A model generated the notes under the pieces. The model worked only from the letters and a program-made list of their open reading frames with translations. It was not told the DNA's origin and made no database searches. Both the position numbers and the translations under genes were made by a program. Below, one piece after another: positions 26,153-33,539 of a DNA stretch of 54,704 nt. The stretch is from a virus, in IMG/VR virus record IMGVR_UViG_3300008448_000108, positions 1 to 54,704 of that record; one strand, 5' to 3'. How positions within the stretch are numbered: the stretch's first letter is position 1; every line of letters begins with the position of its first letter.

Positions 26153-26695
26153 CTAAGACTCCCAGAAGATCTTATCGCTTCTTCTATAGTTTTTTAAATT
26201 CTCTCTGGCTTCTTCCTCTACAAAATGGAGATCTTCAAATATTAGATAATTATTTGGAAGTAAGGCAAATTGTCCAGAAAATAGATTAATTAAGTTTAAA
26301 GGTTTGTGCTCCTGGGGGTATCGACTATATCCATCTTTATAATCAATAATAATTCCAGTATGCCGACCCTCACTTTGAAAAGGCTGCATTATTTTGCAGC
26401 GTAGCCCCTCCAGGTATCTTGAATGAATAACATCCATATCTTCACCCATAGATGCCCAGGGCATGAGATCACTCTCCTTAATTGAAAAGTCTTGTGAGGT
26501 AGATAGGCAGTGGATTGGAATCCCGCTCCAATGAGCACCTGATTCAAGCATTACATGACACATAATTATTTGGCCCAATCTAGAATAACACCCCCACCAA
26601 ATACCCTTTGTTATTCCTGGTGGCATTTTAGGTCCTAAAAAACTATTATCAACATTAATGTAAAAATGATAAGGTAATTCTATATGCTTTCCCAT
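26153..26695 (-). CDS. Hypothetical protein
   Basis: This encodes 180 residues beginning MGKHIELPYHFYINVD. The ATG at 26695 is chosen over one at 26731 because GGAGAG lies at the right distance, and the longer frame would extend into a GC-rich alternating tract. The protein has many aromatic residues and looks beta-rich (HIELPYHFYINVDNSF, HTGIIIDYKDGY, WWGCYSRLGQIIMCHVML). No family is recognised. It lies between the SSB-like and RuvC genes, so a DNA-processing role is possible but not shown. Confidence 0.65.
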   Translation of the reverse strand: MGKHIELPYHFYINVDNSFLGPKMPPGITKGIWWGCYSRLGQIIMCHVMLESGAHWSGIPIHCLSTSQDFSIKESDLMPWASMGEDMDVIHSRYLEGLRCKIMQPFQSEGRHTGIIIDYKDGYSRYPQEHKPLNLINLFSGQFALLPNNYLIFEDLHFVEEEARENLKNYRRSDKIFWES

Positions 26696-26721
26696 AAACT
26701 CTCCAAAAAGAAACCCCCAAA

Positions 26722-26744
26722 ACACACGCACGCACGCACGTATG
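26722..26744. repeat. Alternating purine-pyrimidine tract (CGCA repeats)
   Basis: Twenty-three bases alternate perfectly between pyrimidine and purine with a repeated CGCA core. It lies between the SSB-like gene and the next gene, flanked by CCCCC and GGGG that could pair around it ahead of TTTCTTTTT on the minus strand. It may be Z-DNA-prone, a terminator with a large loop, or a protein site. Confidence 0.5.
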
Positions 26745-26772
26745 AATCAGGGGCTGTAATCTATTTTACTTT

Positions 26773-27453
26773 TTAGCTTTCAAAGTTAAAAAACTCATCA
26801 TCCTCATCTGCAGACTGCTTTGATTTTGAAGCACCCTTAGTTTCAGCCTTAGCCTTAGTAGCACTGGTTGCAGAAGCATCACCTTCGCCCCAGCCCATAA
26901 CCTCACGAACAGAGTCGGGAGATGCAGGCTGTGTTAGCTTGGACATATCTACACGATCATTGAACTTCTGGAATGCTTCCTTAAAAGTTCCTTCTAGTGG
27001 AGACTTTGGACGTGGAGTAACTCGATAAAGTGGTTGAGTACCAGGAGTTCCTCGTTCGATGGTGATGTCATAGCCGGTTACTGGACCCCAATCTTCATCT
27101 AGATAAAGAGTTTTAATTCCATTGTAAATTTGACTACCAATTTCTAGAAGCTTAAACTCATTGGTGGCACGATCAAGAACCTTGATTAGCCAACGTGGAC
27201 GACGCTTAAATCCAGTATCTTCAAGCTTACGAACAAGCTTCTGATCACTAATTGGAGAATTTACCTTTCGCTTCTTTCCATCTGGAGTGTCTAGCCAGTG
27301 AATATAAAACTGAACTGGGTTACCCATTACGCGAACTCGGCTCTTGCCTACATCAATTCGCATAAAGTCACTCTTAAGACTCTGACCTCCGCTACCATCA
27401 CTTACATCCCCTGAATTCCAATCAATTTCACCAAATACTACATCTGTACCCAT
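26773..27453 (-). CDS. Single-stranded DNA-binding protein (SSB-like)
   Basis: This is a 226-residue protein. The N-terminal two-thirds is beta-rich with the phage SSB-like run VRVMGNPVQFYIHWLD and LLEIGSQIYNGIKTLYLDED; the C-terminal 40 residues are Ala/Ser/Lys-rich and end in an acidic aromatic tip (DEDDEFFNFES) typical of SSB C-termini that recruit replication proteins. It would coat single strands during replication and recombination. A CAA-repeat leader precedes a strong AAAGGAGAG site, consistent with high expression. It shares a GEIDW motif with the upstream gene's C-terminus. Identification is by pattern. Confidence 0.72.
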   Translation of the reverse strand: MGTDVVFGEIDWNSGDVSDGSGGQSLKSDFMRIDVGKSRVRVMGNPVQFYIHWLDTPDGKKRKVNSPISDQKLVRKLEDTGFKRRPRWLIKVLDRATNEFKLLEIGSQIYNGIKTLYLDEDWGPVTGYDITIERGTPGTQPLYRVTPRPKSPLEGTFKEAFQKFNDRVDMSKLTQPASPDSVREVMGWGEGDASATSATKAKAETKGASKSKQSADEDDEFFNFES

Positions 27454-27529
27454 GCTCTCTCCTTTGTTGTTGTTGTTGACTGATATGGCTTAATGCCAAT
27501 GGCGTCTTTACTTTTGTTTTGTTTTTTGG
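27454..27529 (-). promoter_or_regulatory. CAA-repeat untranslated leader of the SSB-like gene
   Basis: The gap between two genes contains, on the transcript, CAACAACAACAACAA directly before AAAGGAG and ATG. CAA repeats are unstructured and favour ribosome loading, which suits a highly expressed SSB. I see no convincing -10/-35 pair. Confidence 0.4.
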
Positions 27530-28117
27530 CTAATCCTGCCAATCAATTTCGCCACAAATGTCATCCTCGTCTCTTTCTTTTTCATCATCAAAACCAGGAG
27601 GACCATAACCCGACTGGCGACGTGCCGAGCTAACCTCTTCTTTATACCCACCGGACTGGTAATTTCCAAGCATTTCTAGAGAATAATCTCTCTTTAGGAA
27701 GGTCTTGAAGGCATAATGCCAGCCCGAAAAGTAATTTGCTTTATTTTCCAACCATCGTTTGGCAGCCTTAGCTACCGCGACTTCGTTACAGGCATCAATA
27801 TAATCATCGTCAGCTTGAGCGAACCACTCCTTGTTTTTTACAACCTTGTGTCCTGCTGCACCAGCTTTTGTTAGTGCGGCAGCAGTCCAAGCCTTGCTTC
27901 TTGCACCCTCCTTTATAGAAATCAAACGATCTATCTTAATAATAAGTTCCTGACAGGCATTCTGTGCGTGAAGGGTCAAAACCAAGCCACGCTCTGCAAT
28001 GTTGATGTCCATTACGCCATTTCGAGGAAGGCAATCAGAAAACTCATCAATTTCTGTTGTGTCAATATCTTCTACTGAAAAATTATCTACCCTGATCTTT
28101 TCTTTAAAAGTTCCCAT
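27530..28117 (-). CDS. Possible recombination mediator / SSB partner
   Basis: This is a 195-residue protein. After a short acidic N-terminus comes a helical domain (about 45-150) rich in Lys/Ala with ACQELIIKIDRLISIKEGAR and SGWHYAFKTFLKRDY, vaguely like the helical UvsY-type mediators or other small replication accessory proteins. The tail is acidic and disordered, ending GEIDWQD. The same GEIDW occurs at the start of the SSB-like protein encoded 76 bases downstream. The mediator function is a guess from neighbours; the family is not certain. Confidence 0.6.
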   Translation of the reverse strand: MGTFKEKIRVDNFSVEDIDTTEIDEFSDCLPRNGVMDINIAERGLVLTLHAQNACQELIIKIDRLISIKEGARSKAWTAAALTKAGAAGHKVVKNKEWFAQADDDYIDACNEVAVAKAAKRWLENKANYFSGWHYAFKTFLKRDYSLEMLGNYQSGGYKEEVSSARRQSGYGPPGFDDEKERDEDDICGEIDWQD

Positions 28118-28131
28118 ACTTACTCCAACTG

Positions 28132-28437
28132 TTATCCATCTTTAGGAAAAATAACCTTTTCAAGAGCTTGAATTCGTGCATCCATCTTATCAAGCTTTTC
28201 TACCCAAGCATCAAGCTTTCTAAGCTTTTGATTGTGCATTACATTTAATAGAAAAAATATAAGAAGCATAGCAGTAGGCTGTGATGGTGATGGTGTAATA
28301 GCAATAATATGTCCATCTTCATTACTCTTAAATAAGCCAAGAAAGGCATCCTTCCCAAAATTTTTTTCCAAGTCTTGATAATATTCAAACTCTTCCTTTG
28401 TCAAATCTAGACGTTGGTTAGCTATTGCCTTTATCAT
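28132..28437 (-). CDS. Small helical protein with hydrophobic segment
   Basis: This is a 101-residue protein with a charged N-terminus, a hydrophobic segment near residues 55-68 (AMLLIFFLLNVMH) that could be a membrane helix or a buried helix, and a C-terminal amphipathic helix (KLDKMDARIQALEKVIF) suited to coiled-coil pairing. ATG overlaps the previous stop by four bases. No family is recognised. Confidence 0.6.
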   Translation of the reverse strand: MIKAIANQRLDLTKEEFEYYQDLEKNFGKDAFLGLFKSNEDGHIIAITPSPSQPTAMLLIFFLLNVMHNQKLRKLDAWVEKLDKMDARIQALEKVIFPKDG

Positions 28438-28982
28438 GTTTCAGACCTTGTAACACCCCTAAATCCGCCACGCTTAAAAGGTTTTTGCACCTTTACTGGA
28501 GCTTGATCATTCATAACCCTTTGCTGATGAAGCCGACGCAATCTTTCAGCCTTTTGATCTATATCTTCGTTACCTTCGGATTCGTCATCTTCATCATCTT
28601 CTTGCGGAATAAACTCGGCAGCAACAGACCTACGGATATCTGATATATCATCTTCTTCAAATTCATTATCCACTTCATCATCTTCTGTGTGAGATACTTC
28701 ACGAGGTATAGATTTCCCAGAGCCTGACTTAACTAAATCCATTGCAATCTTTCCGAATCCATCTTTTAATTCATTAAATATAAACAAGGATAGATCGTAA
28801 ATTTGAGACTCGGAAAATCCGCTAGAAAATCGCTGTGAGGAAATCCTATTTTGAATCGAACCAATTATAGATGAATCACGACTAGAGAGTAATCCAGACC
28901 CACATGATGGGCAGATGTTTTTCATAAGTGCAAATCTCATCATCTCATTTACAGAGAACCCACATTCTTTACATTGAATCAT
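28434..28982 (-). CDS. Zinc-ribbon protein with acidic linker
   Basis: This is a 182-residue protein. The N-terminus contains CKECGFSVNEMMRF and CPSCGSGLL, a four-cysteine ribbon. A helical region follows, then a long acidic stretch (DDEVDNEFEEDDISD and EDDEDDESEGNED), and a basic Gly/Arg tail. It overlaps the end of the polymerase C-half gene by four bases (ATGA), so the two are translated in step. A small replication or transcription factor is plausible; no family is recognised. Confidence 0.65.
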   Translation of the reverse strand: MIQCKECGFSVNEMMRFALMKNICPSCGSGLLSSRDSSIIGSIQNRISSQRFSSGFSESQIYDLSLFIFNELKDGFGKIAMDLVKSGSGKSIPREVSHTEDDEVDNEFEEDDISDIRRSVAAEFIPQEDDEDDESEGNEDIDQKAERLRRLHQQRVMNDQAPVKVQKPFKRGGFRGVTRSET

Positions 28983-30013
28983 ATTTTCTTCCCCAAAACA
29001 CCTTGTAGTAAAGCTAGAGATAATCCTCGTTGCCCCATGTATTCATCCACTTTGCAAATTGCTTTCATTGGCAGGCCATCACTTAAAACCGTCATATACT
29101 TCTCGTAATCATCCTGCCAAACTGTTAGTTCCGCTGTTGTTCCCTCTCCATCTTCAACTAAGTATTTGGCGAACTTTTTACCAATATTCTTACCGCGCTT
29201 AATCTTAAATTCTTTAACCAAGGATTTAATGATTACCTCTATTTTAATCTTCTCACCAACTTCTACGGAAGGAATTTTTCTTAGCGGAGTAATACTGGAA
29301 TCTTGCTTAAAGAACCCTTTAAATACTTCATGGAGAGATCCGCTGATTGTTCTTCCTAAAACCTCTCGCTCGTTAACCAGCAGATCCTTGCGTTCCCATT
29401 CATCATGGTACGTAGGGAGCTGAACCTGATCAATAGTTTTTCCTTTCTTTTTTTCCTTTTGAATTAGATCTCGGTAAGTGGCATAGTTGTCAAAGATATC
29501 TTTTCGGGTTCTACCTAGAGACTGAAACGCTCCAGCTTTTGCCATTGCTTCAATTACCCTTTTATTTACCACTCTAGCGTTAGTACGGTCAAAGAAATCT
29601 TCGATAGATTTATAGGGCTGCAGAGCTATAATCTCATCAATTGCAGTCTCTCCAACCCCTTTTAGTGCAGATAGGCCAGTAACAATTTCTTTGTCTTGTA
29701 ATGTCTTATATTTACCACCACTCTTATTCACATCTGGAGGAGTAATTACAATACCCATTTTAGAGCATTCATTTAGATACTCTAATGATTTATCGCTATT
29801 TGGATCCTCGCTATTAAGCAATGCGCACATAAATTGTGTTGGATAGTGACAGCGCAACCAAGCTGTATAGTATGAAATGTGAGAGTAGGAAACAGAGTGA
29901 GAGTTAGAAGTTAAAATACCATTTGACAAATAATACTGATGATCAGGATGCTCAACTTCTAGATCGTAAGTATCAGATTCGCTAACCTCTTTGATGGAGA
30001 GGATCTTTGCCAT
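28979..30013 (-). CDS. dnaE: DNA polymerase III alpha, C-terminal half with C-intein
   Basis: This is a 344-residue protein. Residues 1-37 are a C-intein ending LSNGILTSN; the next residue is Ser38, and from there the chain reads SHSVSYSHISYYTAWLRCHYP, which directly continues the GFNR motif at the end of the N-extein in the 33540-36200 gene. After that come the helix-hairpin-helix region (TGLSALKGVGETAIDEII), a C-terminal domain and an OB-fold-like region (about 245-330). GGAGG four bases before ATG shows it is separately translated. Spliced in trans with the other half it would give a full PolIIIalpha of about 1089 residues. It has 307 extein residues, with no other intein motifs. Confidence 0.93.
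   Translation of the reverse strand: MAKILSIKEVSESDTYDLEVEHPDHQYYLSNGILTSNSHSVSYSHISYYTAWLRCHYPTQFMCALLNSEDPNSDKSLEYLNECSKMGIVITPPDVNKSGGKYKTLQDKEIVTGLSALKGVGETAIDEIIALQPYKSIEDFFDRTNARVVNKRVIEAMAKAGAFQSLGRTRKDIFDNYATYRDLIQKEKKKGKTIDQVQLPTYHDEWERKDLLVNEREVLGRTISGSLHEVFKGFFKQDSSITPLRKIPSVEVGEKIKIEVIIKSLVKEFKIKRGKNIGKKFAKYLVEDGEGTTAELTVWQDDYEKYMTVLSDGLPMKAICKVDEYMGQRGLSLALLQGVLGKKI
29903..30013 (-). other. C-terminal half of a split intein (Int-C, 37 residues)
   Basis: Residues 1-37 of the polymerase C-half. It has block F-like DTYDLEVEHPDHQYYLSNG and block G-like ILTSN; the terminal Asn is at 29903-29905, and the +1 extein residue is Ser (codon TCT, 29900-29902). The length and form resemble Int-C pieces of natural split inteins such as gp41-1 and gp41-8 from metagenomic phages. 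The usual penultimate His is replaced by Ser. Confidence 0.9.
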
Positions 30014-30027
30014 TATACCTCCGTATA

Positions 30028-30249
30028 TTATATTTTGATAAAGGCTGCCTCAGCAGTTCTAAGGCATATAGTTGCGCCACGAACTCGTACAACGACTGTA
30101 TCTAGTTTTGGGTTTATGGAAATGCACCTTATTATCGTACCAGGAATAAAACCCAATTCAAAAAGCCTTAGTCTAATCAAAGATTTAGGATCTATATTTT
30201 TAATAACAGCTTCAGCGTTCTCTTTCATTTCCAGCAAGCTGCCTTGCAT
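30028..30249 (-). CDS. FeoA-like small SH3-fold protein
   Basis: This is a 73-residue protein matching the FeoA domain: LIRLRLFELGFIPGTIIRCI, then a beta strand pair and RGATICLRTAEAAFIKI. FeoA is normally a small partner of the ferrous iron transporter FeoB or a module of DtxR-type regulators; no FeoB is nearby. The ATG at 30249 is chosen because GAGGAG lies four bases upstream, though it overlaps the preceding gene by 38 bases. It sits 14 bases before the polymerase C-half, inside the gap between the split halves. A role in metal sensing or simply in protein binding cannot be told from sequence. Confidence 0.78.
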   Translation of the reverse strand: MQGSLLEMKENAEAVIKNIDPKSLIRLRLFELGFIPGTIIRCISINPKLDTVVVRVRGATICLRTAEAAFIKI

Positions 30250-30736
30250 AAAACTCCTCAGATTCCTGTAAGGCTAAAATTAAAGCGACCCCTTCGGTAC
30301 TTGCATCACCTATTAAAGATCTAAACCATCCATCAGGCTTTAGCTCTAATTCCTCTCTGATACCTTCTATCACAGGAGAAACTACACCCCACTCCACCGA
30401 ATCATATCCATCAAAGTAGCAAAGATATACGGTTTCATCTTTGGCTGCAACTCTAATTAGCTGTAGTATAGCACCTAAAGTTGCTGGATCAGTAAGATCT
30501 GGAATGCAGCCAAAGGTTTCTGCAGTACACATATCACTTATATTTCTAATTCTAATCTCAGGCTTTAAATAATCTAACTTATCTGGGGCGCAATTTCTTA
30601 CGCCAAGCATTCCAGGGATCCATCTCCAAGACTTAAGCTTTACAGCCTTCTTGGCGAAATCGACCAATCGCTCATCCATCATCTTTGATTCCTCATGCTT
30701 TGTATATTGGCGGGAGGTTTTATAAGAAATATCCAT
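30212..30736 (-). CDS. Unknown protein, paralogue of the 32886-33233 gene
   Basis: This is a 174-residue protein. A KLKSWRWIPGM segment near residues 33-43 and PDLTDPATLGAILQLIRV near 79-96 match KNWKWLHGM and PDFSDPATLGCLLHLNRL in the protein at 32886-33233, so the two are paralogues flanking the Tad-like pair. The end contains ALILALQESEEFYAR, matching ALLTALESF there. The fold is unknown to me. ATG follows GAGG and abuts the stop of a possible 26-residue ORF (TAGATG). Confidence 0.7.
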   Translation of the reverse strand: MDISYKTSRQYTKHEESKMMDERLVDFAKKAVKLKSWRWIPGMLGVRNCAPDKLDYLKPEIRIRNISDMCTAETFGCIPDLTDPATLGAILQLIRVAAKDETVYLCYFDGYDSVEWGVVSPVIEGIREELELKPDGWFRSLIGDASTEGVALILALQESEEFYARQLAGNERER

Positions 30737-30817
30737 CTAAGCCTCAGAATCACAAGGCTTAAAAGCCAAAGTATAAACTATAAAATTCGCATGATTTAAA
30801 TTATAAAGCACAGTCAT
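30737..30817 (-). CDS. Possible 26-residue ORF
   Basis: This short open frame (MTVLYNLNHANFIVYTLAF...) begins five bases after the TadE stop with AGGAG immediately before ATG, and its TAG touches the ATG of the next gene. It fills the only sizeable gap in this region. The ribosome-site spacing is too short to be ideal and there is no family, so it may not be real. Confidence 0.3.
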   Translation of the reverse strand: MTVLYNLNHANFIVYTLAFKPCDSEA

Positions 30818-30821
30818 TCTC

Positions 30822-31238
30822 CTAGCAGCCTTCCCAATTTTGATCTTCCAACCTGTAAACTGATATAATCGTTCCATCTTGTGGTGTAGTTACCAATCCA
30901 AAAAGTGGGGAAAAGTTTTGATTTAATGTAACGGTCAACCTTGACTCATTATTTACTTTTACTATCTGAGTAGAAATACTTCTACCATTTTGTGAATGAC
31001 CAGACTCGTTTAAAATCTGATTTAAATTTTGCTGAATATATTCGCAGGGAGATATATCGGACGCTTGGGAGTCGATTGTGGACGCAGCCCTGGCAGAAAG
31101 ATTAACCAAACCTAGTAACTGCTGTCTTTGGCTGAAATACCATCCATAATCAATTATTCCAGAGGATATAGATAAAAGGATTGGGAGTATCAATGCAAAT
31201 TCTACAGCTTGACTACCCCTTCTCTTCTTAATAATCAT
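30822..31238 (-). CDS. TadE-like pseudopilin
   Basis: This is a 138-residue protein with a classic TadE start: basic KKRRGSQAVEFALILPILLS, in which the Glu five residues after the expected cleavage Gly/Ser and the hydrophobic segment (residues 9-30) match the pseudopilins of Flp/Tad pili. It has one membrane helix, with the rest beta-rich and containing two Cys (residue ~65 and C-terminal). The ATG overlaps the tadG-like stop by four bases. TadE/TadG are minor components of bacterial tight-adherence pili and are not part of any phage structure I know. It lies in the gap between the polymerase halves. Confidence 0.85.
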   Translation of the reverse strand: MIIKKRRGSQAVEFALILPILLSISSGIIDYGWYFSQRQQLLGLVNLSARAASTIDSQASDISPCEYIQQNLNQILNESGHSQNGRSISTQIVKVNNESRLTVTLNQNFSPLFGLVTTPQDGTIISVYRLEDQNWEGC

Positions 31239-32494
31239 CTAACCACTCTCAATAGAGATATTAAAACTTCTTGATCTTCACAAGTGACATCATCACCTGA
31301 ATGAGGGACTCTGCTACCCTGACCTGCATCTAGAATTATATTATGATTGCCATTAGCCCTAATGCTTCTAGCCATAATTGTACCACGAAATTCTGCATTA
31401 CCATTTGGATAAACTTCTGATTCTGGCGCGTAAATATTTCCAGAAAAGGTTGTTCTGCCATTAATTCTTACAGTGCGTTCCCCTATAACTCTAATTTCAA
31501 AGCATTCTGGATGTGCAGTATTTCCAGTTACGCCACCACTCAAACTAACATTACCATTAACATAAATAATTGCAGGACTTACAATCCCTTGTGGGCTGGT
31601 ACATCCAGATGCTGCTCCTGAAATATTTATAGATTGGTTACTAGTCGTAGATAAGTCTCCATCTACAAAATAGCTTTCTCCAGAGTAAATAGTTGTAACA
31701 GTACCACCATTTCTTCCGCCTACTCTAACGCCATTAGGTAGGGCAGTATAATCATCAGGATATTCTACAGAGGGTAGAGTAACCTCTAAGCCCATTGGGG
31801 TTGTATCACCATTGAAAGTATAAGCACCGCCATGGGAATCAATACAGCTAATCCCATTGGTTGATTCGCAATCAGGCCCCATATGCATATCAATACCGTT
31901 CTGAACAGATAAGCTTCCACCAAGAGTTATAGATTCTGCATTCGTACATACAGAGCTATTTTCTAATGAGTAATTAATTCCAAGGCTAAAATTTCCTGTT
32001 AACTCAAGACTTTCTGAGGCAAACATAAGGCATGGCCATTCGTTTTCCATTACCGGAACACACTCGTTATTTCTAGTATAAACCTTTCCGGCTACAGATG
32101 ACGAAGATACATAGTAAGATTGATATCCAAAAAGTCCTCCAAAAACAGGAGGCAAGGATGGATTTGTAATTGTAACTTTTACATAGTCACCACTCTCAGT
32201 ATTCTCTACAAATCCACCATCTAAAGAAAAATCACCGATTTGAGTCTCGACTTGCTGATCTCTAATAAAGGAATTATAACTAATATGCATCCTAGCTAGA
32301 GAGGCTGACTCTCCATGCACTAGGGTAATATCATTTTCTTCTGAGTCTAAATATTCTGCAGCAGCTAATGCTGCAGAATCAGAAGCTAATTGAAGGTTTG
32401 ATTTCTCATAACCAATTAGGCTAAGATCAATAGCCAATGCTGCGAATCCTAAAAAAATTGGTAATGCTATTGCTGCATAAGTAGCTGTTCCCAT
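31235..32494 (-). CDS. TadG-like protein with pseudopilin N-terminus
   Basis: This is a 419-residue protein. The N-terminus TYAAIALPIFLGFAALAIDL then S..YEKSNLQLASDSAALAAAEYL is the TadG/Flp-associated pattern: a membrane helix (about 5-28) and the ASDSAALAAA motif. From residue 150 there are repeating Gly/Asn/Ser/Thr beta-strand patterns with several Cys (SSVCTNAESITLGGSLSV, GRTTFSGNIYAPESEVYPNG), like surface adhesin or pilus-tip beta-helix domains. It is co-translated with the TadE-like gene. It would be inner-membrane anchored with an outward C-terminal domain. No other tad genes are visible here. Confidence 0.85.
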   Translation of the reverse strand: MGTATYAAIALPIFLGFAALAIDLSLIGYEKSNLQLASDSAALAAAEYLDSEENDITLVHGESASLARMHISYNSFIRDQQVETQIGDFSLDGGFVENTESGDYVKVTITNPSLPPVFGGLFGYQSYYVSSSSVAGKVYTRNNECVPVMENEWPCLMFASESLELTGNFSLGINYSLENSSVCTNAESITLGGSLSVQNGIDMHMGPDCESTNGISCIDSHGGAYTFNGDTTPMGLEVTLPSVEYPDDYTALPNGVRVGGRNGGTVTTIYSGESYFVDGDLSTTSNQSINISGAASGCTSPQGIVSPAIIYVNGNVSLSGGVTGNTAHPECFEIRVIGERTVRINGRTTFSGNIYAPESEVYPNGNAEFRGTIMARSIRANGNHNIILDAGQGSRVPHSGDDVTCEDQEVLISLLRVVR

Positions 32495-32511
32495 GATTTA
32501 TTCCTTTTATA

Positions 32512-32838
32512 TTAATGTGTATTAGAATCCAAAGCAGCCCTAACTGCAGCATCCTTTGATTCTAGTAGCTTTCGGAGAGCAACTTCTGTCTCAGGGCTAT
32601 CAGGAGCACGTCGTGCTACCTTGTCTGCAAGCTCAGAAAATGGCTTTGAGACTTCTTGAAGGTGCAGTGGTAAATGATCAAACTTGAAATATTTCAAAGT
32701 TTTAGATAGCTGCAATGAGCTATAAACAACTGCCCCTACATAGTCAGGTACTGGCATAGAAACCATTACCTCGCCAGAACGAACTCTGACACATCCATTT
32801 GCCATACAATCTGGATTTGCGCAACAACATGTAATCAT
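32512..32838 (-). CDS. Small Cys-rich hypothetical protein
   Basis: This is a 108-residue protein with five cysteines in the first 16 residues (ITCCCANPDCMANGC), suggesting a metal site, then a beta strand pair, a helical middle and a helical C-terminus. It precedes the TadG-like gene by 17 bases, so it belongs to the same transcript. No family is recognised. Confidence 0.65.
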   Translation of the reverse strand: MITCCCANPDCMANGCVRVRSGEVMVSMPVPDYVGAVVYSSLQLSKTLKYFKFDHLPLHLQEVSKPFSELADKVARRAPDSPETEVALRKLLESKDAAVRAALDSNTH

Positions 32839-32885
32839 AAAAACTCCTAAACCTATATTAAATATTAATAATTTGCAAAGTTAAT

Positions 32886-33233
32886 TTAAAAACTTTCAAG
32901 AGCTGTTAGTAATGCGTCTACCTCATTAGAATTCCTTAAGACTGTTGTGATCCATAGTTCAAAATTTCCAACACGCCATACATTTGCTCCTAAATGATAG
33001 GCAAATAAATCTGGTTTATTTGAGGAAAGTCTATTTAAATGTAATAAGCATCCTAATGTAGCTGGATCACTAAAATCTGGAATTAGTTCTGGAGGTAGAG
33101 AAAAATTAGCATCTACTCTTCCAGCTTCACCAGTTTCATAATCAACCCAACGCATACCATGTAGCCATTTCCAATTCTTACATCTGACCGCTCTCTGCCC
33201 TAGTTCTAATAACACTTCTAAAGGTAAATTCAT
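32886..33233 (-). CDS. Unknown protein, paralogue of the 30212-30736 gene
   Basis: This is a 115-residue protein: an AVRCKNWKWLHGMRW segment, then PDFSDPATLGCLLHLNRL and ALLTALESF at the C-terminus. All three blocks recur in the 174-residue protein at 30212-30736. The family is unknown to me. It lies three bases after the upstream gene. Confidence 0.7.
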   Translation of the reverse strand: MNLPLEVLLELGQRAVRCKNWKWLHGMRWVDYETGEAGRVDANFSLPPELIPDFSDPATLGCLLHLNRLSSNKPDLFAYHLGANVWRVGNFELWITTVLRNSNEVDALLTALESF

Positions 33234-33236
33234 AGC

Positions 33237-33533
33237 TCATCCATAATGTTCACTATTTTTAATTGCAGTAATGGCATCTTCATAGGCTGCAGCACATAGA
33301 GGAATATCTGTAGAGTCCATCTTTCTCTTTAAGAACTCTAAAATTAATTTTCTTTCTCTCATTTCACCTAAGATTTCACTTGCTTCTGGATTCGGCCAAG
33401 ATGACCTATCTTCATAGTCTCGAATTATATTGTCTGCTTTGGCTACTAGTTGCCAAGCCCATTCTGCTGCAAATTCCTTATCCTCTAATCTGATAAAGAA
33501 TTCCTCAATAAAGTCATCTTTTGTATATAGCAT
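33237..33533 (-). CDS. Small hypothetical protein after the polymerase N-half
   Basis: This is a 98-residue, acidic, helical protein with a Trp-rich patch (AAEWAWQLVAKADNIIRDYE) and a C-terminal YEDAITAIKN. It starts six bases after the stop of the N-intein gene and is therefore the first cargo gene between the split polymerase halves. It has no homing-endonuclease motif (no GIY-YIG, LAGLIDADG or HNH). No family is recognised. Confidence 0.65.
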   Translation of the reverse strand: MLYTKDDFIEEFFIRLEDKEFAAEWAWQLVAKADNIIRDYEDRSSWPNPEASEILGEMRERKLILEFLKRKMDSTDIPLCAAAYEDAITAIKNSEHYG

Positions 33534-33539
33534 ACTTCC

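Noticed and set aside
30212-33533. Homing endonuclease in the polymerase gap
   Set aside because: None of the small proteins shows LAGLIDADG, HNH, GIY-YIG or Vsr-type motifs.
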